64,000 bases of DNA, taken from NCBI GenBank assembly GCA_907165065.1, contig OU015539.1:15096816-15160815 (forward strand). Direction: 5' to 3'. This DNA is from Caprimulgus europaeus (taxonomy: Eukaryota; Chordata; Aves; Caprimulgiformes; Caprimulgidae). A program made the position numbers and the translations under genes. Every line of letters begins with the position of its first letter. Position 1 is the stretch's first letter. The notes beneath the pieces were generated by a model that saw nothing but the letters and a program-made list of their open reading frames with translations, did not search any database and was not told where the DNA came from. Of this stretch, positions 11,718 through 25,289 are shown piece by piece.

Positions 11718-12841
11718 GTCAAGTGGCAAGGACAAAGACTTTCAGGTGACTGTGGTGGGCAGTGAGGAATTAATTCCCACCTCCCCTTATCTCTTCAGGT
11801 TGAGGGACAGGGACCAGCGCTGCAGGAATACAGTGAACACACAGTGGAGAAACTGGGAGGGTCAGATACACGGTCACAAGCACTACAGCAGGAAAATGAG
11901 GTAAACCTGAAACACAGCAAGGTGGAGCAAGCCAACAGAATGTGTTCAAAAGGAGGAAATAAATGTTTTTTAAATGCATCTCAATAATCATAATTAATAT
12001 AACACCCACAAAGTAGCAGAGGTTGAGTTACTGTGGACAGCCTTTGGAATACACCTGTCAGAACAGTCAATTTTGGAGAAAAAAAATGGGTTTGTGCCTT
12101 TAGACAAATGCAGCCTTCCTGCCAAAACAACAGCCTTGTTCATTTCTGTTAAATAAGGAGGGAGATCAGGTCTGCAGCATATCAGGACTAAGCACCCCCA
12201 AACACTGAAACCTTTTGCCTCCCTCCTCTATCAAATAGCACATCTCCTGTCAACACTTCAGACTTCTCACAAATTTATGTAGAGCACGTCATCGCCTGCA
12301 GCAGGGCACACGCAACAGAAGATAACCAGGAGCTTATTTTAAAGGCTATCAAACATAGCCACTGTTATCAGAAAAGCACACAAGAGCTCACACCTCATTC
12401 ACTCTCTCCCACATCCCTTCTTTGCTGATAAAAAGCATTTTCTTGAGGAAAACCTCACTGATGTTCACACATGGAATTTTACTTCAATGGAATTTGAATG
12501 TTTTCATTTTACAAGGAATTTTAGCCAGAGTACTGGATTAGCAACTCACATCCTCTTGATGTTTCAGTGCCATCCCAGTGTCACTCCCTAGTCCTTTCCA
12601 GAGACTGTGCCCTTCCCATAAACCCCAGTGCTGTTCCCAACCCCAATAAACCAGTCTCCATGACAGTAATGGTGGGAAGCAAACACACAACTACTTCTTC
12701 ATCCCTTGGAAGGTCACATCACAAAAACAGCGATACACAAACAACAGAGGTTCGATAGTGAAGATTCTCAACTGATTTTACAGTATATAGAGGTGCTAAA
12801 AGAAAATGCTTGAGAAATTAACTCTAAGGTATACTTTTTCA

Positions 12842-12995
12842 TGGAATCACAGAATAGCCGAGGTTGGAAAGGACCTTTGGAGATTTTCTAGTCCAGCCCT
12901 GCTGCTCAAAGCACGATCAAGCAGAGCAGGTTGCTCAGAGTCGTGTCTAGTCAGGTTTTGAATATCTCCAAGGTGACACAGCTCTCTGCACAGAT
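12842..12995 (-). mobile_element. CR1 LINE 3' end, antisense
   Basis: Seen: TGGAATCACAGAATAGCCGA, GGTTGGAAAGGACCTTTGGA, GTCCAGCCCTGCTGCTCAAA, GCAGAGCAGGTTGCTCAGAG, then TTTTGAATATCTCCAAGG. Known: this wording is the antisense of the 3' end of a CR1 subfamily in which GACCTCTGGAG, CCCTGCTCAAAGCAGG, CAGGTTGCTCAG and TTTTGAATATCTCCAAGG follow each other. Inferred: a 5'-truncated CR1 on the - strand, of a third subfamily type distinct from those at 9.9 kb and 27.4/45.0 kb. Similarity weakens after about 12995. It carries no coding capacity. Confidence 0.92.
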
Positions 12996-15900
12996 TCAGC
13001 ATGCTATATTCAGCACGCTGTAGATGCTCCTGGAATTTGAAGACAAAGTTCCTTTCCTTTGTCTTGTGCCAAAGTCAATGCTTTGACATTTTCTGCAGTG
13101 ATTTGACTTTATTTAGAATTTTTTTTTTTTTTTTAAATGCAGAATTGTCCAAGTCAAGTCCACTTCTACAGAAAGAGCCCATCTCCCTTTAGGATATTTG
13201 AATTCGAGATGACAATCTGGAGAACACCATGATTCTCAGAGCTCTCAGCTCAGCATTTCACATACAAACCCTTTTGTGCTCTGTCAATTTTCACACAGTT
13301 TATTGGGAAGTTCAATCTAAGCCAGATGTTTGCTGACAGAAATTTTACAGGTGACGACAAGATTCCATTAACTCAATGTGCATGATGTTAGTTAATGTGA
13401 GTTTCTGAGAAATCTTATTCTATGCTCCTGGCCCTGTATCCTCATCTACTGCTGTGCAAAGACTTTTTACTGAAGCAAAAGACAAAAGCAATGTTTGCAT
13501 GAGTTGGAGAGATTTACTTACCCATATATTTCTTCTTCAGACATGTTATGTGATGGTTTGGGAAATAAATTGCTAGCCTGACAGTGAGATTAAAAATAAG
13601 AGTGATTGCATGCTTATAGATGCAGAATTAGACAGCCAGGTAGGATTTACAAAACCAGTTAGGCAAGCCAGGTTGCTAAGGGGTTTTTTGTATTTCCCAG
13701 ATGCAATCAGCTGCAGAGTGACTGCACATGACAATCTGGTTTTCCATTTTATTTTCTGACTGTAACACTCAGGCTGAAGAAGGCAGTGACCTGGCCCTGT
13801 GGGAATCCACCACCTGGGGCTGGCCCAGCCTCCCAGTACCTGCTCTGCTCAAAGGCTTGGGTTGTGAGGAGCACCCAGCACTTCTGAAAGCACAAGTCTC
13901 CTCTCCTCTCCTAGCTATCTCAACACAGCTTGATAAATTCCAAATGTATATTGTTGAATTTTCTGAACTATTATAGGCTATTTTTGTCCAATGTAAGGAA
14001 CATATGCCTAATTCCAAAGCCGACACAGTTACTTCTCTTCTAGGGCACATCTCCTGCTCCTGTTCCTCCTCCTTCCTCACTCTCTGAAGTTTCCTTATCG
14101 CTGCAATGAGATATAGCAACTTACTTATTACAATCGAGTAATGACACTTTGATTGCTCATGGCACAAAGCCAGACAGCTCCTAAGGCAAGACTTTATTAG
14201 ATTGCAATACACACCAAGTCTGGTTTCACCACTGAAATGGATGATGGAAAGGAATACAGCAAAATGAAAGCAGAGGCACTAATTTAAAACTGTCATTTAA
14301 AGCAGCTCACAATCCTGCAGTGCCCAGGAGAACTTGCTTCTCGTTGTGTCTTGGAACCCTTAAACACATGGATGGTGGAGCAGAAGAGATAGAGAAACTA
14401 TCTTTACCCTCTGAAAAATATAAGGTATACACCAACCACACATGTACCTCAGTCCCATGGAAGTGGAGTACAAGAAAAGCATCATCTCAGAGTATTGATT
14501 CACAGAGAATTGATTCCCAAAATACCACCACATCCCCTCAAAAAAAAGCAGGAAATTCAGATTCTGATGAACATAAATCTGATATTTAAAACAACCACTA
14601 GAGCACACCTGACTAATTGTTTATGTTTAACTGTCACTGAGAATTTCCTTGATTTAACATTTTTTCATTGTCATTTATTTTAAATTTCATTCTGTTTTCT
14701 AAAGTTTGCAACAATTTAAGTCTTATTTCTTGACCACTATTCTTTCACATAAAGACAGAGGTTCTTCAGTACACACTAGCTCAGAGAAATGGATTAATTC
14801 ACAGCTCTCTCCTCCACAATACTAGAAATTACATGGCAGGTACAAAAAAAAAATTAAATATTCCAATGCATGGAAAAGGTAAAACAAATAATTTGCTTTC
14901 ACACCAAGCTCTTTTACCTCCAGTCCTTGCAAATTCAGTAAGTCAAAGCTGAAGGAAAACTCTCAGAAGGAGAAATCCCAATTTTAATCCTTTACCTCGG
15001 TGTGATGACACACGCAGGGTGGTTTTTTAAGCCTCACTTTTGACAGTGATGTGACAGAGGAAACCTGGCAGCTCACACTCATTTTCTGACCTTCCCCCAA
15101 GCTATCTGTAGTTAATAGATTTTTATGAAACAAACACTAAAATACTCCTAGTGACCCCTGGTTTCAGAATTATGTTGTTGGGGGCGGAATAATAAAAAAA
15201 TGTTGTGAAATTTTTAATCAAATCAGAAGAGCTGGAAGACCTGAGCAGAAGCTGAGACTTAATTTCCTGTCCCAGACAGAAGATAGGAAATTAAAGGCTC
15301 TGGAAGCTGTGTGCATGCTAACAGAGCTGGTCAATGACAACAGCAGCCTCCAGTATTATTTCTTGTGAGACTATTGTTTCCCAAATTTAAACTTTCTACC
15401 TGCAGTGTGAAGAGACCTTAATGGTACAAACAAAGGGTGGGAGAAAAAAGGAAAGCAAGTACCAGGTGACACATGACTGTGGAGCAATACACAGGGTGCA
15501 TCTCCAGCCTTCCTGATCTTTAACTTTTGGTAGGAATCCTTCCCCTTCTTCTAATTCCATTATTCCAAGGACAGGCAAGGAGGTAAAGAAGAGAAGCAGA
15601 AATTTGAGGACCATTAAGAAGAGATTTCACAGCCACATTTTACCTTCAGCCACACAAGACCTTCCTTTGCCATGATGAGTGAATCTGAGCCAGTTAAAAG
15701 GAAAAACCTGCCTTACTTTCTTCTTAAAAGCCTGAGCAAAGTTTTCAGCAGATGACATTTCAAAGTGTTTCTAAACATGTGCAGATCCCTTTTTGGATCT
15801 AACTGTTAAGAACAGAGACGTGCAACACCTGAGAATTTACTTGGTAAGGGAAACTCCATGTATCAATTAACAATTTTGCACCTCTTGAGCAGTAAACATA

Positions 15901-16425
15901 GCGGCCGTTTCACAATTCATAACTCACTATGGCTGCCCTATTTAAATTAAATATATCCCCAAATCCTGCCTCAGGAAGTAAGCTGCGAGTTCAGTTAGGT
16001 TCTGAGCAGCTTAAGTATATCATTAGTATGAAAATGATCCCTTTTTACGAGGTGCTGTTATTTCATAGGATATACTTAATGTTAAGGAATGCGTACATCA
16101 TATACTGAAATTATGTACAACATATAATGAAACACATATAACATTGCAGTAGCACTAGGAGCACCACTGCAGTTAAGACTGTGACAGACTCTCCTTTATA
16201 AACTCATATTTTAATAATACAGAAATCCAAGATGAAATCTTAAAAAAAAAAACCCCAAACCCAGCAAACCAGACCCAAAACATTTGGTGGATACAAGCCA
16301 CAATTTGTGTTTTCTTCACACAGAGGCAAACAAAATTTCTGTCCTTATTCTATGGTACATTTTCTTGTTGGAGAGCCAAAAAAAGTGCTCTGCACATTAC
16401 AAGGTTTCCAGTCCCTGGATTTGAA

Positions 16426-16448
16426 TATATATATATTTATATATATTT
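16426..16448. repeat. TATA-rich dinucleotide stretch
   Basis: TATATATATATTTATATATA is followed by a T run. It is low-complexity DNA with no promoter context recognisable around it. Confidence 0.7.
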
Positions 16449-19400
16449 TTTTGTATTTAGTATATTTCCTCCCCTCCTCCTCTCCATCTTTCCCCCCCCT
16501 GCCAGCGAAACTCAGCACATTTACCATCTGCCATAAATAAAAGCCTGCTTGTTGCTGTGCTTCCTTGACCTTGTAGGTAAGTGCAACTATAATTCCAAAA
16601 GCAAATGTTTCTGCTTTTCACTAAATCAGTAGAGATAAGCAATTTAATCAGCAAAAAGAATGTCTATGAAGGTGCTTAAATCACAACACTGGCGTGTGCA
16701 TGAGTGTAAAAATAAAATAATAATAAAATCACAGCACACATACACTTTAAACTAGTTTGAATAACTACTTGATTAATTATACTCATTTTTAAAAGCATAT
16801 TTTTATGACCAAAAGCAGGATATTGAGTACATAATCTAAGGTGGTGAAGGGCAAAGGATGTTTAGAAGCTGGCTGCATGCCTATAGGTATAGATATTCCT
16901 CATTTCATGGGATCATGAACACACCTCTTATTTCAGAGAGATGGCTCAAGCCACCTTAACCAAATCCTACAAAAGTTGCACCCTCTAGAGTCCAGGCAAA
17001 AGTTAATTCCAAAAATAACCAATTACCTTGGAATAATGATCTAGACAATCCCCTGGGAAAAGGGAAGTGAAGAATAACTGTAAAGCAGATTTTTGTGCAA
17101 TGACTTCAATAAATGCATTTGCTCCAGAAACATGTAACCTGAAAGAACTCTTGCATGTCTGGTGTCAAAACCAAGACTGTTTATGCCTCAGTACATTGGG
17201 GAAATTGTTTATGCCTACGTAAAGATTGCCCCCATGGTGTTGCCAAGGTCAGGAATTTGCATGGGATTTGCATCAGAACTCAACAACGCCTATGGAAAAA
17301 AAGAGAGACTACTTTCTTCCTATTTTATGATGGAGTTAATACCCACAACATTTTCCAAGTTAGATTTTCAAGTATAAATCACCTCCAAGAGCCAATTTGA
17401 TTTTACACCGCCCTGTTCCATTAACGCTACGGTTAATTTTATCGAAACCTGTTTATGTGCCACTGAGGTGGGCATCAGTCTAACAAACCCCAGGACTTCA
17501 CATCATCCTTCAGGAAGAAGTCAGACAGTAGAATCATGTTCCACCTACTCATATCTCTGTCAAGAACCAGATTTTCTGTCCCTTACTCAACCAGAAATGA
17601 GTCATCAAGGACAAAGGCTCTCAATTAAGAAACCTCTTAAAATCCAGCGGTGTATTAAACCTTTGGCTGAATCAGGTGAGTGGAGAGAAGCAAGCCACAC
17701 TGCATTTACACAGGGAGCATGTTCTTAACAGCAAGCCTAAATTGTTCATTTTCTCCAGAACTTTACTAAAATACATCTACTCATATGAGCTACGAAGTGA
17801 AATACTTAACATATATTCTAATTAAAAATAGGACACACTAGTGATCTACAAGTCTCTTAAAATTTGTGGGAGGGAAGGAGCCTGGCCTCATACATTGTAA
17901 ACCAGTAGGTAATTTTCAGAAAAAGAGTATTTTTCTAAATTAGACATAGAGTTATCACTCTTCCTCAGTAACAATCCTAATTTTAATAATTCATTCATTC
18001 TTTCAAAATGTTCTGTAACAGAATCTTCACATTTCCAAGCATAAATTCCCACTTTTCTTGCCTATTTATAAGCTAAATTTCAGAGACTTGAAATGGAAAG
18101 TGCTAGGTAAATAATTATATACTATCTAGAAAAGGACTTAAAGTGTCATATTAAACCATGTTATACTCACATGTAAAGTTGCTTACAAAACTCAGAAGAT
18201 TTCCAGACTCTAATACTGGAAGTTGGTGTTTTGCTCCAACTGTTTCTCTTTTGATTATAATACTTACACAGCACTCACCAGTAGGCAAATATAAACTCTC
18301 CACAGCTCTTGAAGCAGAAAAAGCATGTTTCTCATGTTATAAAAGGATAAGAAGAGCCTACATCAAACCAGTTCTAGCTAAGTGAAAGGGAGATCCTGGA
18401 AAGAGTTAGTTCTGAGCAATCATCTTGATGGCATCACCTCCAGGCAGGTCAGCCAGGCTCCTGCATTACTCAGAGATGTGGAAGGAGCAGCCACACTCCC
18501 CAGCTAAACCAGTCAGAGTCCCAATGTCTGCTGGACAGAACTGGTGTGTTTTCCTATGGGCCACAAAGAGAAGCGATCGCTCACCCGCTCAGTGTTAATC
18601 ATAAAAGCAGAAAGTCATCGCTGGTCCACGGATTTAACAAGGGAATGCCTTAGATTTTCTAATGTCCCAAAATATTATTGCATGAGAAATTCTGCCAAGT
18701 TGCAAACTATGTAAGAAACTGGAGAGCCCAACAGGTAATTCTCTTTCCAAAGCTCTTCATGTGACAGCTATTCTAGCGAGTTACATCACTGGTGACCTGC
18801 AGCCCTTGCAGCACGCTCAGGCTGTATTTCACAAGGACGAGACCAGACTCTATGCCAGGATCCAAAGCAAGGAATTCTAAAAGAGCAATTGTGGACAAGC
18901 TGAAAACAAAGCCAGAAAATGTCAGGGAAGAAACAAACAAATCCAAACATGGCTTAGATACTAAGTCATCATCAAAGCCCCAAAGGTATCATATAAAAAA
19001 TATGACACCACCCTACAAATCTAAAAACAGGTCTATTTTTTTTCAACACCACAACAGGTTGTATGTTACACCTTTTTAAGACAAATTTGTTTTCCATTTT
19101 CTGGCTACTGGACAAAGCTATTTCCACATCCAAATGTAAAATCCAATCCTCTGTCACAAGATTTTTCCTACTCTTTTTGGTTGTGGTCTACAAAGCGCTC
19201 TGGAAGAGCCCCAAAAGCAATGTTTGCCCTTATTGCTGCACTTTGTTATGTTGTGAGCTCTGCAATTATTTAGATGGTTGAAAAAAGGAGAGAGAGAACA
19301 ACTGGGAAAGGCATTGTGCAACCGCAGATGACTTCATGTTAACCCCTGTTAGTGGGTTCCACCCTCGGGTCAAATGCCGATGAGTCAGTGTCTAGCACAG

Positions 19401-19975
19401 ATGAATGATGTCATCCTCACACCACCTCTTTAGCAAGAAAATGTGGTGGAGCCTTTCATTGTCTGATCTTAAGAGACCCTGGGTTACTAAATGAAGTTCC
19501 CAAGATAAAAAAGAATGTGCCTTGAACTTAAAAAGACAGGAAATGAGCACATCACTCCAACACCTTTGAAATATGTTCTAAGAAAAAGAGGGTGATGGAT
19601 CATATACAGCAAGAATGACCAACAGGAAGCATGTGCTGAAAGTCAAAACCAATTTGCATACCCTGCTCCTCAAAAGCCAGCCTACAAGGGCCGTGTCTCA
19701 TCTGTCCTTTCTGATCCAGGCAAAAGCCTTAAGATAAATTAAAATGGGGCAGTGGATGCACTCTCTCTTTCAGGTACCTGGGTGCTGATAGATCAGATAT
19801 GCAAGGAACAACTTGAACTCGGTGAAATTTGCACCTAGCACCCCTGTGTGGATTTAAGGAGATCATTCCATACTGTTTTAACACACAGCAACATGCAAAT
19901 AATCGGTTTGACTGCAGTGCAGGTCTTTGGTCAAAGAAAAAAATCTTTAAGAAGCGAATTTTCAAATGCAGAATT

Positions 19976-20018
19976 AAACCATCAACTAATGAATCATTAT
20001 CTGAAACCATCAACTAAT
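19976..20018. repeat. 15-bp direct duplication, period 28
   Basis: AAACCATCAACTAAT occurs exactly at 19976-19990 and 20004-20018, separated by 13 bases. It lies in unique DNA with no associated gene. Confidence 0.9.
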
Positions 20019-23000
20019 TAAACACTATTTTAAATACAGGAAAGTATAGAAGTGAGCAAGAAGTGGAAGGGGTAAGGATACAATAAAATGTACTTCTGGA
20101 TGAAGAACACACAGAAAGACTCAGAAAATATTAAAGATGGTATTAGGTGGAACTCAATGCAACTTTCATCATGTTCCACAGTGCCTTCCTGGTTGTGAAA
20201 GCTCCTCTGTATGAGGGCTAGTATGACACGTCTTTGCAGGAACTGATGTCTACAAGAAGGACATCCTAATCTCCTCAACACCAAAAGTGGGATTTCACAG
20301 GGGAAGGAGGAAGATGCACCAAGGAAAGCCATGAAGTGGAGCCTTCATATCATGACTTTATAGAACCTGAGGCTTCAGCAGTATGGATTTAACAGAGTTC
20401 TTACTAACAGATCCAAGGTGATCCAGCTGCACATGGAAAGAAACAGCAGCACCTACTGCTTTCTGCAAAGTTGTGATAGGAGAACAGGATTTATTTTTTT
20501 TACTAAATGTAAATATCTATATTAGTTCCAAAATGTATTTTTAAATAATGTGACACTTTGTATAAGTACTGAGAGGCTGGTGTCACCATGAGGCTCTAGC
20601 AATCGTTCACGCAACACTGCTTAGGGATGCAAAAGAAATATCTTGTCTTCTTTTACTCTGTGCTCTGCCTTCTGAAAACAAACAAACATTTCACCAGACC
20701 AGCATTCAAACAAACCATGTTTCAGAGGAATTCTAGTAGGAGTGAAATATGGATAACTAGGAATATAAAGTATCAAATTCCATTTCTGTTTGACAAGGTT
20801 GGCAGTTAATAAATTCAAATATATACATACATAAAGGTCTGCCCTTATTTACATTTCCTTTTCTTTTTTGTCCAGCTGCCATTTTTTGGCATATAGAAAA
20901 CAATCCTCCTCTTTTGAGTTGGATTCCACTGTAACAATGTCCTTTCTTGCTAGTCCTCCCTCTCACCCTACACCCACAAATCATGATACAAAGCTGCTCA
21001 AAAATCAATCTAGACTTGAGCAAACACAAGCCTGTTGTCTTTGGTTTTTTCACTCTTGCCTCCATTCATACTAGGGCTTTTTTTTTCCTCAAAAACTCAA
21101 TCAATTGTTTCAAAGAAGAAAATTCATGCAATTTGCCTGGATTTGCAGATTTCCCTTCCCATTGTCATGACAATTCCTATCCCCTGTTTCCCCATCCACC
21201 TTCAGTAGATCTGTGGTTATATGGTCTTTCTCCTCTACTCCACAGCTCCTGCAGTTGGCTACATCTGGTCATTCTGATCCCAGGTCTGAGTTTCAGTCTT
21301 TCATGCTATACTGAAAGCCTTCCCTCATCCTTCAACAGGTTAGTATTTATATTAGACCTTAATTTTCACATTGCTTGAGCTCACTGTCCTCCATAAGCCT
21401 TGGTAGCTACCAAAACCATAGGTCTTGATAGCTAACAGAATCTCTCATGCATCTTCTCCAAACTGAAGGCTCCTTCTAGTCCATATGGATAATTTCCTTC
21501 CTTCTCTCTGCAGGGTCTGTTTTAAAAGATGAGCTGTACTAATAACTAACAAACAAACAAACACCACTCTAATTCAAGTAGAAAAAAACCCTCAATTTTC
21601 CAGAACTAAGTACCAAGATCTGAGGAAGCAGAGTTTCAGGTGTAGGTTCTGCATCATCCATGTAGTAATTTCACCTTTCTCCTCAACTCTATGGGTAGAG
21701 GATACTTCCACTTATTGAAAATCAGTTTCACTAACTTGTAGTCATGGACACGCTAGCTGGGGAAGGGAGGGTTTAAGGCTCACTTCTTTATTCTGAAATT
21801 GAAGCAGCATGAACACAAGAAGATAAATCTCTGCTCTTCTCAGTTCATCCATTCAGTGCTTAAGTATTCCCATAACCTGTAAGCTCTTCAGTCCACAGCT
21901 CAACTTAAACAACTGAAAATAGCATAACACCAATAATATGAAGTTACTACACCAAACTCCTGACTGTTAGACTTCTGGGATCAAATATTGACCTTTGAGA
22001 AGAGCAGATGTTCTAGTTATCTTGAGGTCTAGTAAATTTGATCTTCTCGGATGATGTTGGTATTGGTAAGAAGTGTGGTGCACCTGGTGCTCTTCCCCTT
22101 GGCATGATGTGGAACACTGAAGGAGGGCTTGTGCAGTCTAGCTCAAAACCAAAGACATTTGAGCCTGTGATGTCTCAAATCTTAGGACACCTCTCAGATG
22201 AATTGCAAAATACAGCTAGCAGTTCTACTCTTCATCTTTTTTTTTTACTGTAAACTTATGATGACAGTCAGGCTGAAAAATTCCACTTGCTTTTTTTCTG
22301 CACCTTGGTACAGACCTGAACTCTCCAAGCACTGAAAATGTTATTGTGAGCTTTCAACCTAATAGGAAGCCAGAAACTGTAGTGCTGGTTTAGAGGCAAA
22401 GAAGGATGTATAAATAAGACTATTGTTTCTAAGGAGTAAAGCTTAAATATTGTTATATAGTAGTTCAAGTAGAGAATAATAGTCTATTGTTTCTATGAAT
22501 AGGTTTTCCCAAGCACCAATCAACACCTTATCGTTAACATTAATCACTGGGATATCATCTCCAAGATCAAACAAACACTTTTGGAAAGTTCAAACTTTGA
22601 CTTCTGAAATGTTTCAGTGTAATAACAGATTAAACATTAGCAACTATATCCTTATTCTAAGAATCTTATTTTACTGATTAAATGTTACATAAAGCTATTT
22701 GAAAAGGTTTAAGAAGATTTTATCTGAGCAAATGTGCAAAAAAACCCATTTCCAGCAATTAAAAGTCTACATTAGCCAAAGTGTCTTTGGATCTGCTCTT
22801 AACATCTGATATATAGAAACATAATCCCATGCCTATAAGGTAAGATTTCTAGAAATGCTCTGTTAACAATATCAGCAGCTAACAATATTATTTTATTATT
22901 ATTAATTTATTATTTTATAGCTAGTTATTAAAAAATCTGTAAATATGTTTTAATCTTCTCTTGTTGTTAGCAGTAAACAAGCTTTTACTCTTAGAAAGAG

Positions 23001-23604
23001 GAATATGATTCTGGATCAAACTAGTCTGCAAGGTAGTCAAGGCCAGATGCTTCAAAGAAAGAAATCTGATTTCCAGGCCATTTTGACAAGACATTCCCCA
23101 AGAGCTCATCTACTACAAGGCTCAATATTTGTCTGCAAGTTGGTATTCCTTAAAGCATGAGTGTTTATACTCCTGGAATTTTTCAAAGTATTGATTCTGT
23201 AATTCCAAATTCTTCTTATTGATACATATTTCCAATTCAGCTCAATACTCTTCTCAGATGCTAGTCCTCTGTTATTCTAAAAGTGAGTTAACCTCTTGTA
23301 CACAATGCAAAATTTGATAATAATTCAAACATGTTGCCTGTAATTTACAGTTTCTGTAACCTCCACTCAAAAATTCTCTACTTAATTTTTCTTCCTTATT
23401 TGTGTTGCAAATGTTGTTGCACTTTGATTTTTCCCTTAAAGGGAACATTGGTGTAATACTGCTTCCATCTACCATGTTTTCTGTAAACCTGAATGGGATG
23501 ACATGAAGGTCAATGCCAAGTACTTCCAGAGAGTTATTTTTATAAGTAATAATTTTCTTCCTCTTTCTTTTTGTTATTCTGCATTGAGAAGCTTTCTTTG
23601 CATC

Positions 23605-23666
23605 CAATGCAATCCAAAATTTAGTCAATGCAATCCAAAATTAAGTCAAGGCAATACAAAATTAGT
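23605..23666. repeat. three-unit 21-bp minisatellite
   Basis: The units are 23605-23625, 23626-23646 and 23647-23666. Each begins CAATG or CAAGG and contains CAAT(C/A)CAAAATT followed by AGT. The third unit is one base shorter and has two substitutions. One frame translates as a repeated NPKLSQ-like hexapeptide, but the frame is only about 100 codons long with no homology I recognise, so the peptide repeat follows from the DNA repeat. Confidence 0.9.
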
Positions 23667-25024
23667 AGGAAAGAATAACTCCGTGTTAGTAAGGGTTGTA
23701 CCAGTTTGCAAAGGTAGAATAGCTACTCCCAAACCAGTCCAATTTTCCTGTTACTTTTATTCTTCTCAACTAGACAAAGTGTTTTCCAACAGGTCACGGG
23801 GTATTTCCCACTAATGCTGGCTTCTCTGCTGTCCCTGAGGCTACGGGCAGCTGACACGAATTAGAGAGCAGCCCAGCTCTGCTCCCCACTGTGTTAAAAG
23901 CCTCTCACCTCATAGAAAAGATACCAACTGCCCTGGCTGGTCATCAGCACACTTTGAAGAACAAGGGTCACAGCAGGACAGGCCACAGAAGGCCATCTTC
24001 CAAAGAGCAGAAGCACAGGCTGTCCCAAAGAGAGCACCAGCACAGCTTCCCCCTCTGGAGCCAGCCTTTGCAGAAGGCAGAGTGCACGCTTGAGCACTCC
24101 AATCTCACATGGAAAGGGGAGAACAGAATGAATTATCCCCTAACATCATTCCACTGACATACTTCAAACTGATGCAAGACAATGAAAACAAATGCAATTT
24201 CCATCTTATCACAATCAAATCCACTGAGTTTTCTTCTTGAGAAAACTTTCTCTGCATCCTACTTGTGCCCTGCCCTCTCTTTTGTCCACTTAAGGAAACG
24301 AGCAGTTTTGGTGAAGGTGCTCTGTAACTCTTCCCCTGCACCATGGCTTATTTCATGGAGCATATAAATTTCAAGGGGCTTTGTTAAGGTACAACTATCC
24401 CAGACCTCTGACCAGAAAAGGTTTGCTTTCAAAACTGCAAAAAGGCTGTGTCAGCTTGCAGGCTTCTACAACTTTCAACCACACTGGAATGATTGCACCA
24501 GCTTGTCAAAACAACATCTGTCAACCTCAACTTTCTGCTACTCTCTTGTCATGGATTATTTTTTTTTAACTCAAGATAGTTTTGTCCTTTTTCTGTGAGC
24601 CCTGGTTTGAAGGCATAAACAATTACATCAATTTTAAACCTACAGTCATTTCTGGGTCCAAACAATTTCACAGCAAACAATTCTCACCAGCAATATTACC
24701 CTAGGAATAGAATCACACAACAGATAGACAGATATCTAAGTGACATCACTTGCATCGATGGGAACACCAATTTCTGGGAGGAAAAAATAAGTTCTCTTAA
24801 TAACAACACATTCTAAATGATTTTAAATGTGTTTGGTTGCATGAATAAACTGAAACTTGGAAAATTGCTTTTTCAGTATTTTACAGTGTCTCTTAATGAG
24901 TGCAACTTAAATAGGAGGCAGAGATGGATAGAGAGGATGGTACCACAGTCCTTTTGCACACAGCACTGATCACACTTGATATGCTTGTTTAGAGACCTAC
25001 TTGTACACTTCAGAGCTTGGATGC

Positions 25025-25197
25025 TGTGGTGGTTTCACTTGGCCAGCAGCCTAACACAGCCGCTCGCTCACTCCTCTCACCCCCAGAGGACAGGGGAGAG
25101 AACTGGGAGGGGGGCACAGGTAAAGAGACTCGTAGGGTGAGATCAGAACAATTTAATCATTGAAATAAAACTTAAAATAGTGATGATGATGATGATG

Positions 25198-25289
<92 letters not shown>

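Larger units (their letters stand above)
10046..12841. other. gene-free sequence between two CR1 copies
   Basis: No exon is recognisable. It contains a (CAG) run at 10369-10384 and a (CTG) run at 10701-10715, a GTTTT-rich stretch at 11049-11067 and an 18-bp direct duplication at 11667-11717. Open frames are at most about 95 codons and overlap antisense. A G-rich string near 10626-10641 does not quite form four separated G tracts. Confidence 0.65.
12996..25024. other. gene-free unique sequence, 12 kb
   Basis: No exon, RNA gene or transposon is recognisable. The two longest ordinary open frames of the window are here, 147 codons on the - strand (13769-14212) and 143 codons on the + strand (20947-21378). 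Neither has a domain, a signal peptide followed by a plausible mature protein, or splice sites that would make a sensible exon. Small tandem structures at 19976-20018 and 23605-23666 are listed separately. An AT-rich string of TATA units lies at 16426-16448. Confidence 0.65.

Noticed and set aside
12746..12760. GGTTCGATAGT resembling an RNA polymerase III B box
   Set aside because: It departs from GGTTCGANTCC in the invariant last positions and has no A box.
13769..14212. 147-codon open frame on the - strand
   Set aside because: No recognisable domain and no convincing splice or promoter context; a length expected by chance somewhere in 128 kb of two-strand sequence.
20947..21378. 143-codon open frame on the + strand with hydrophobic stretches
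   Set aside because: The hydrophobicity comes from pyrimidine-rich DNA. No family is recognised and no signal for transcription is seen.
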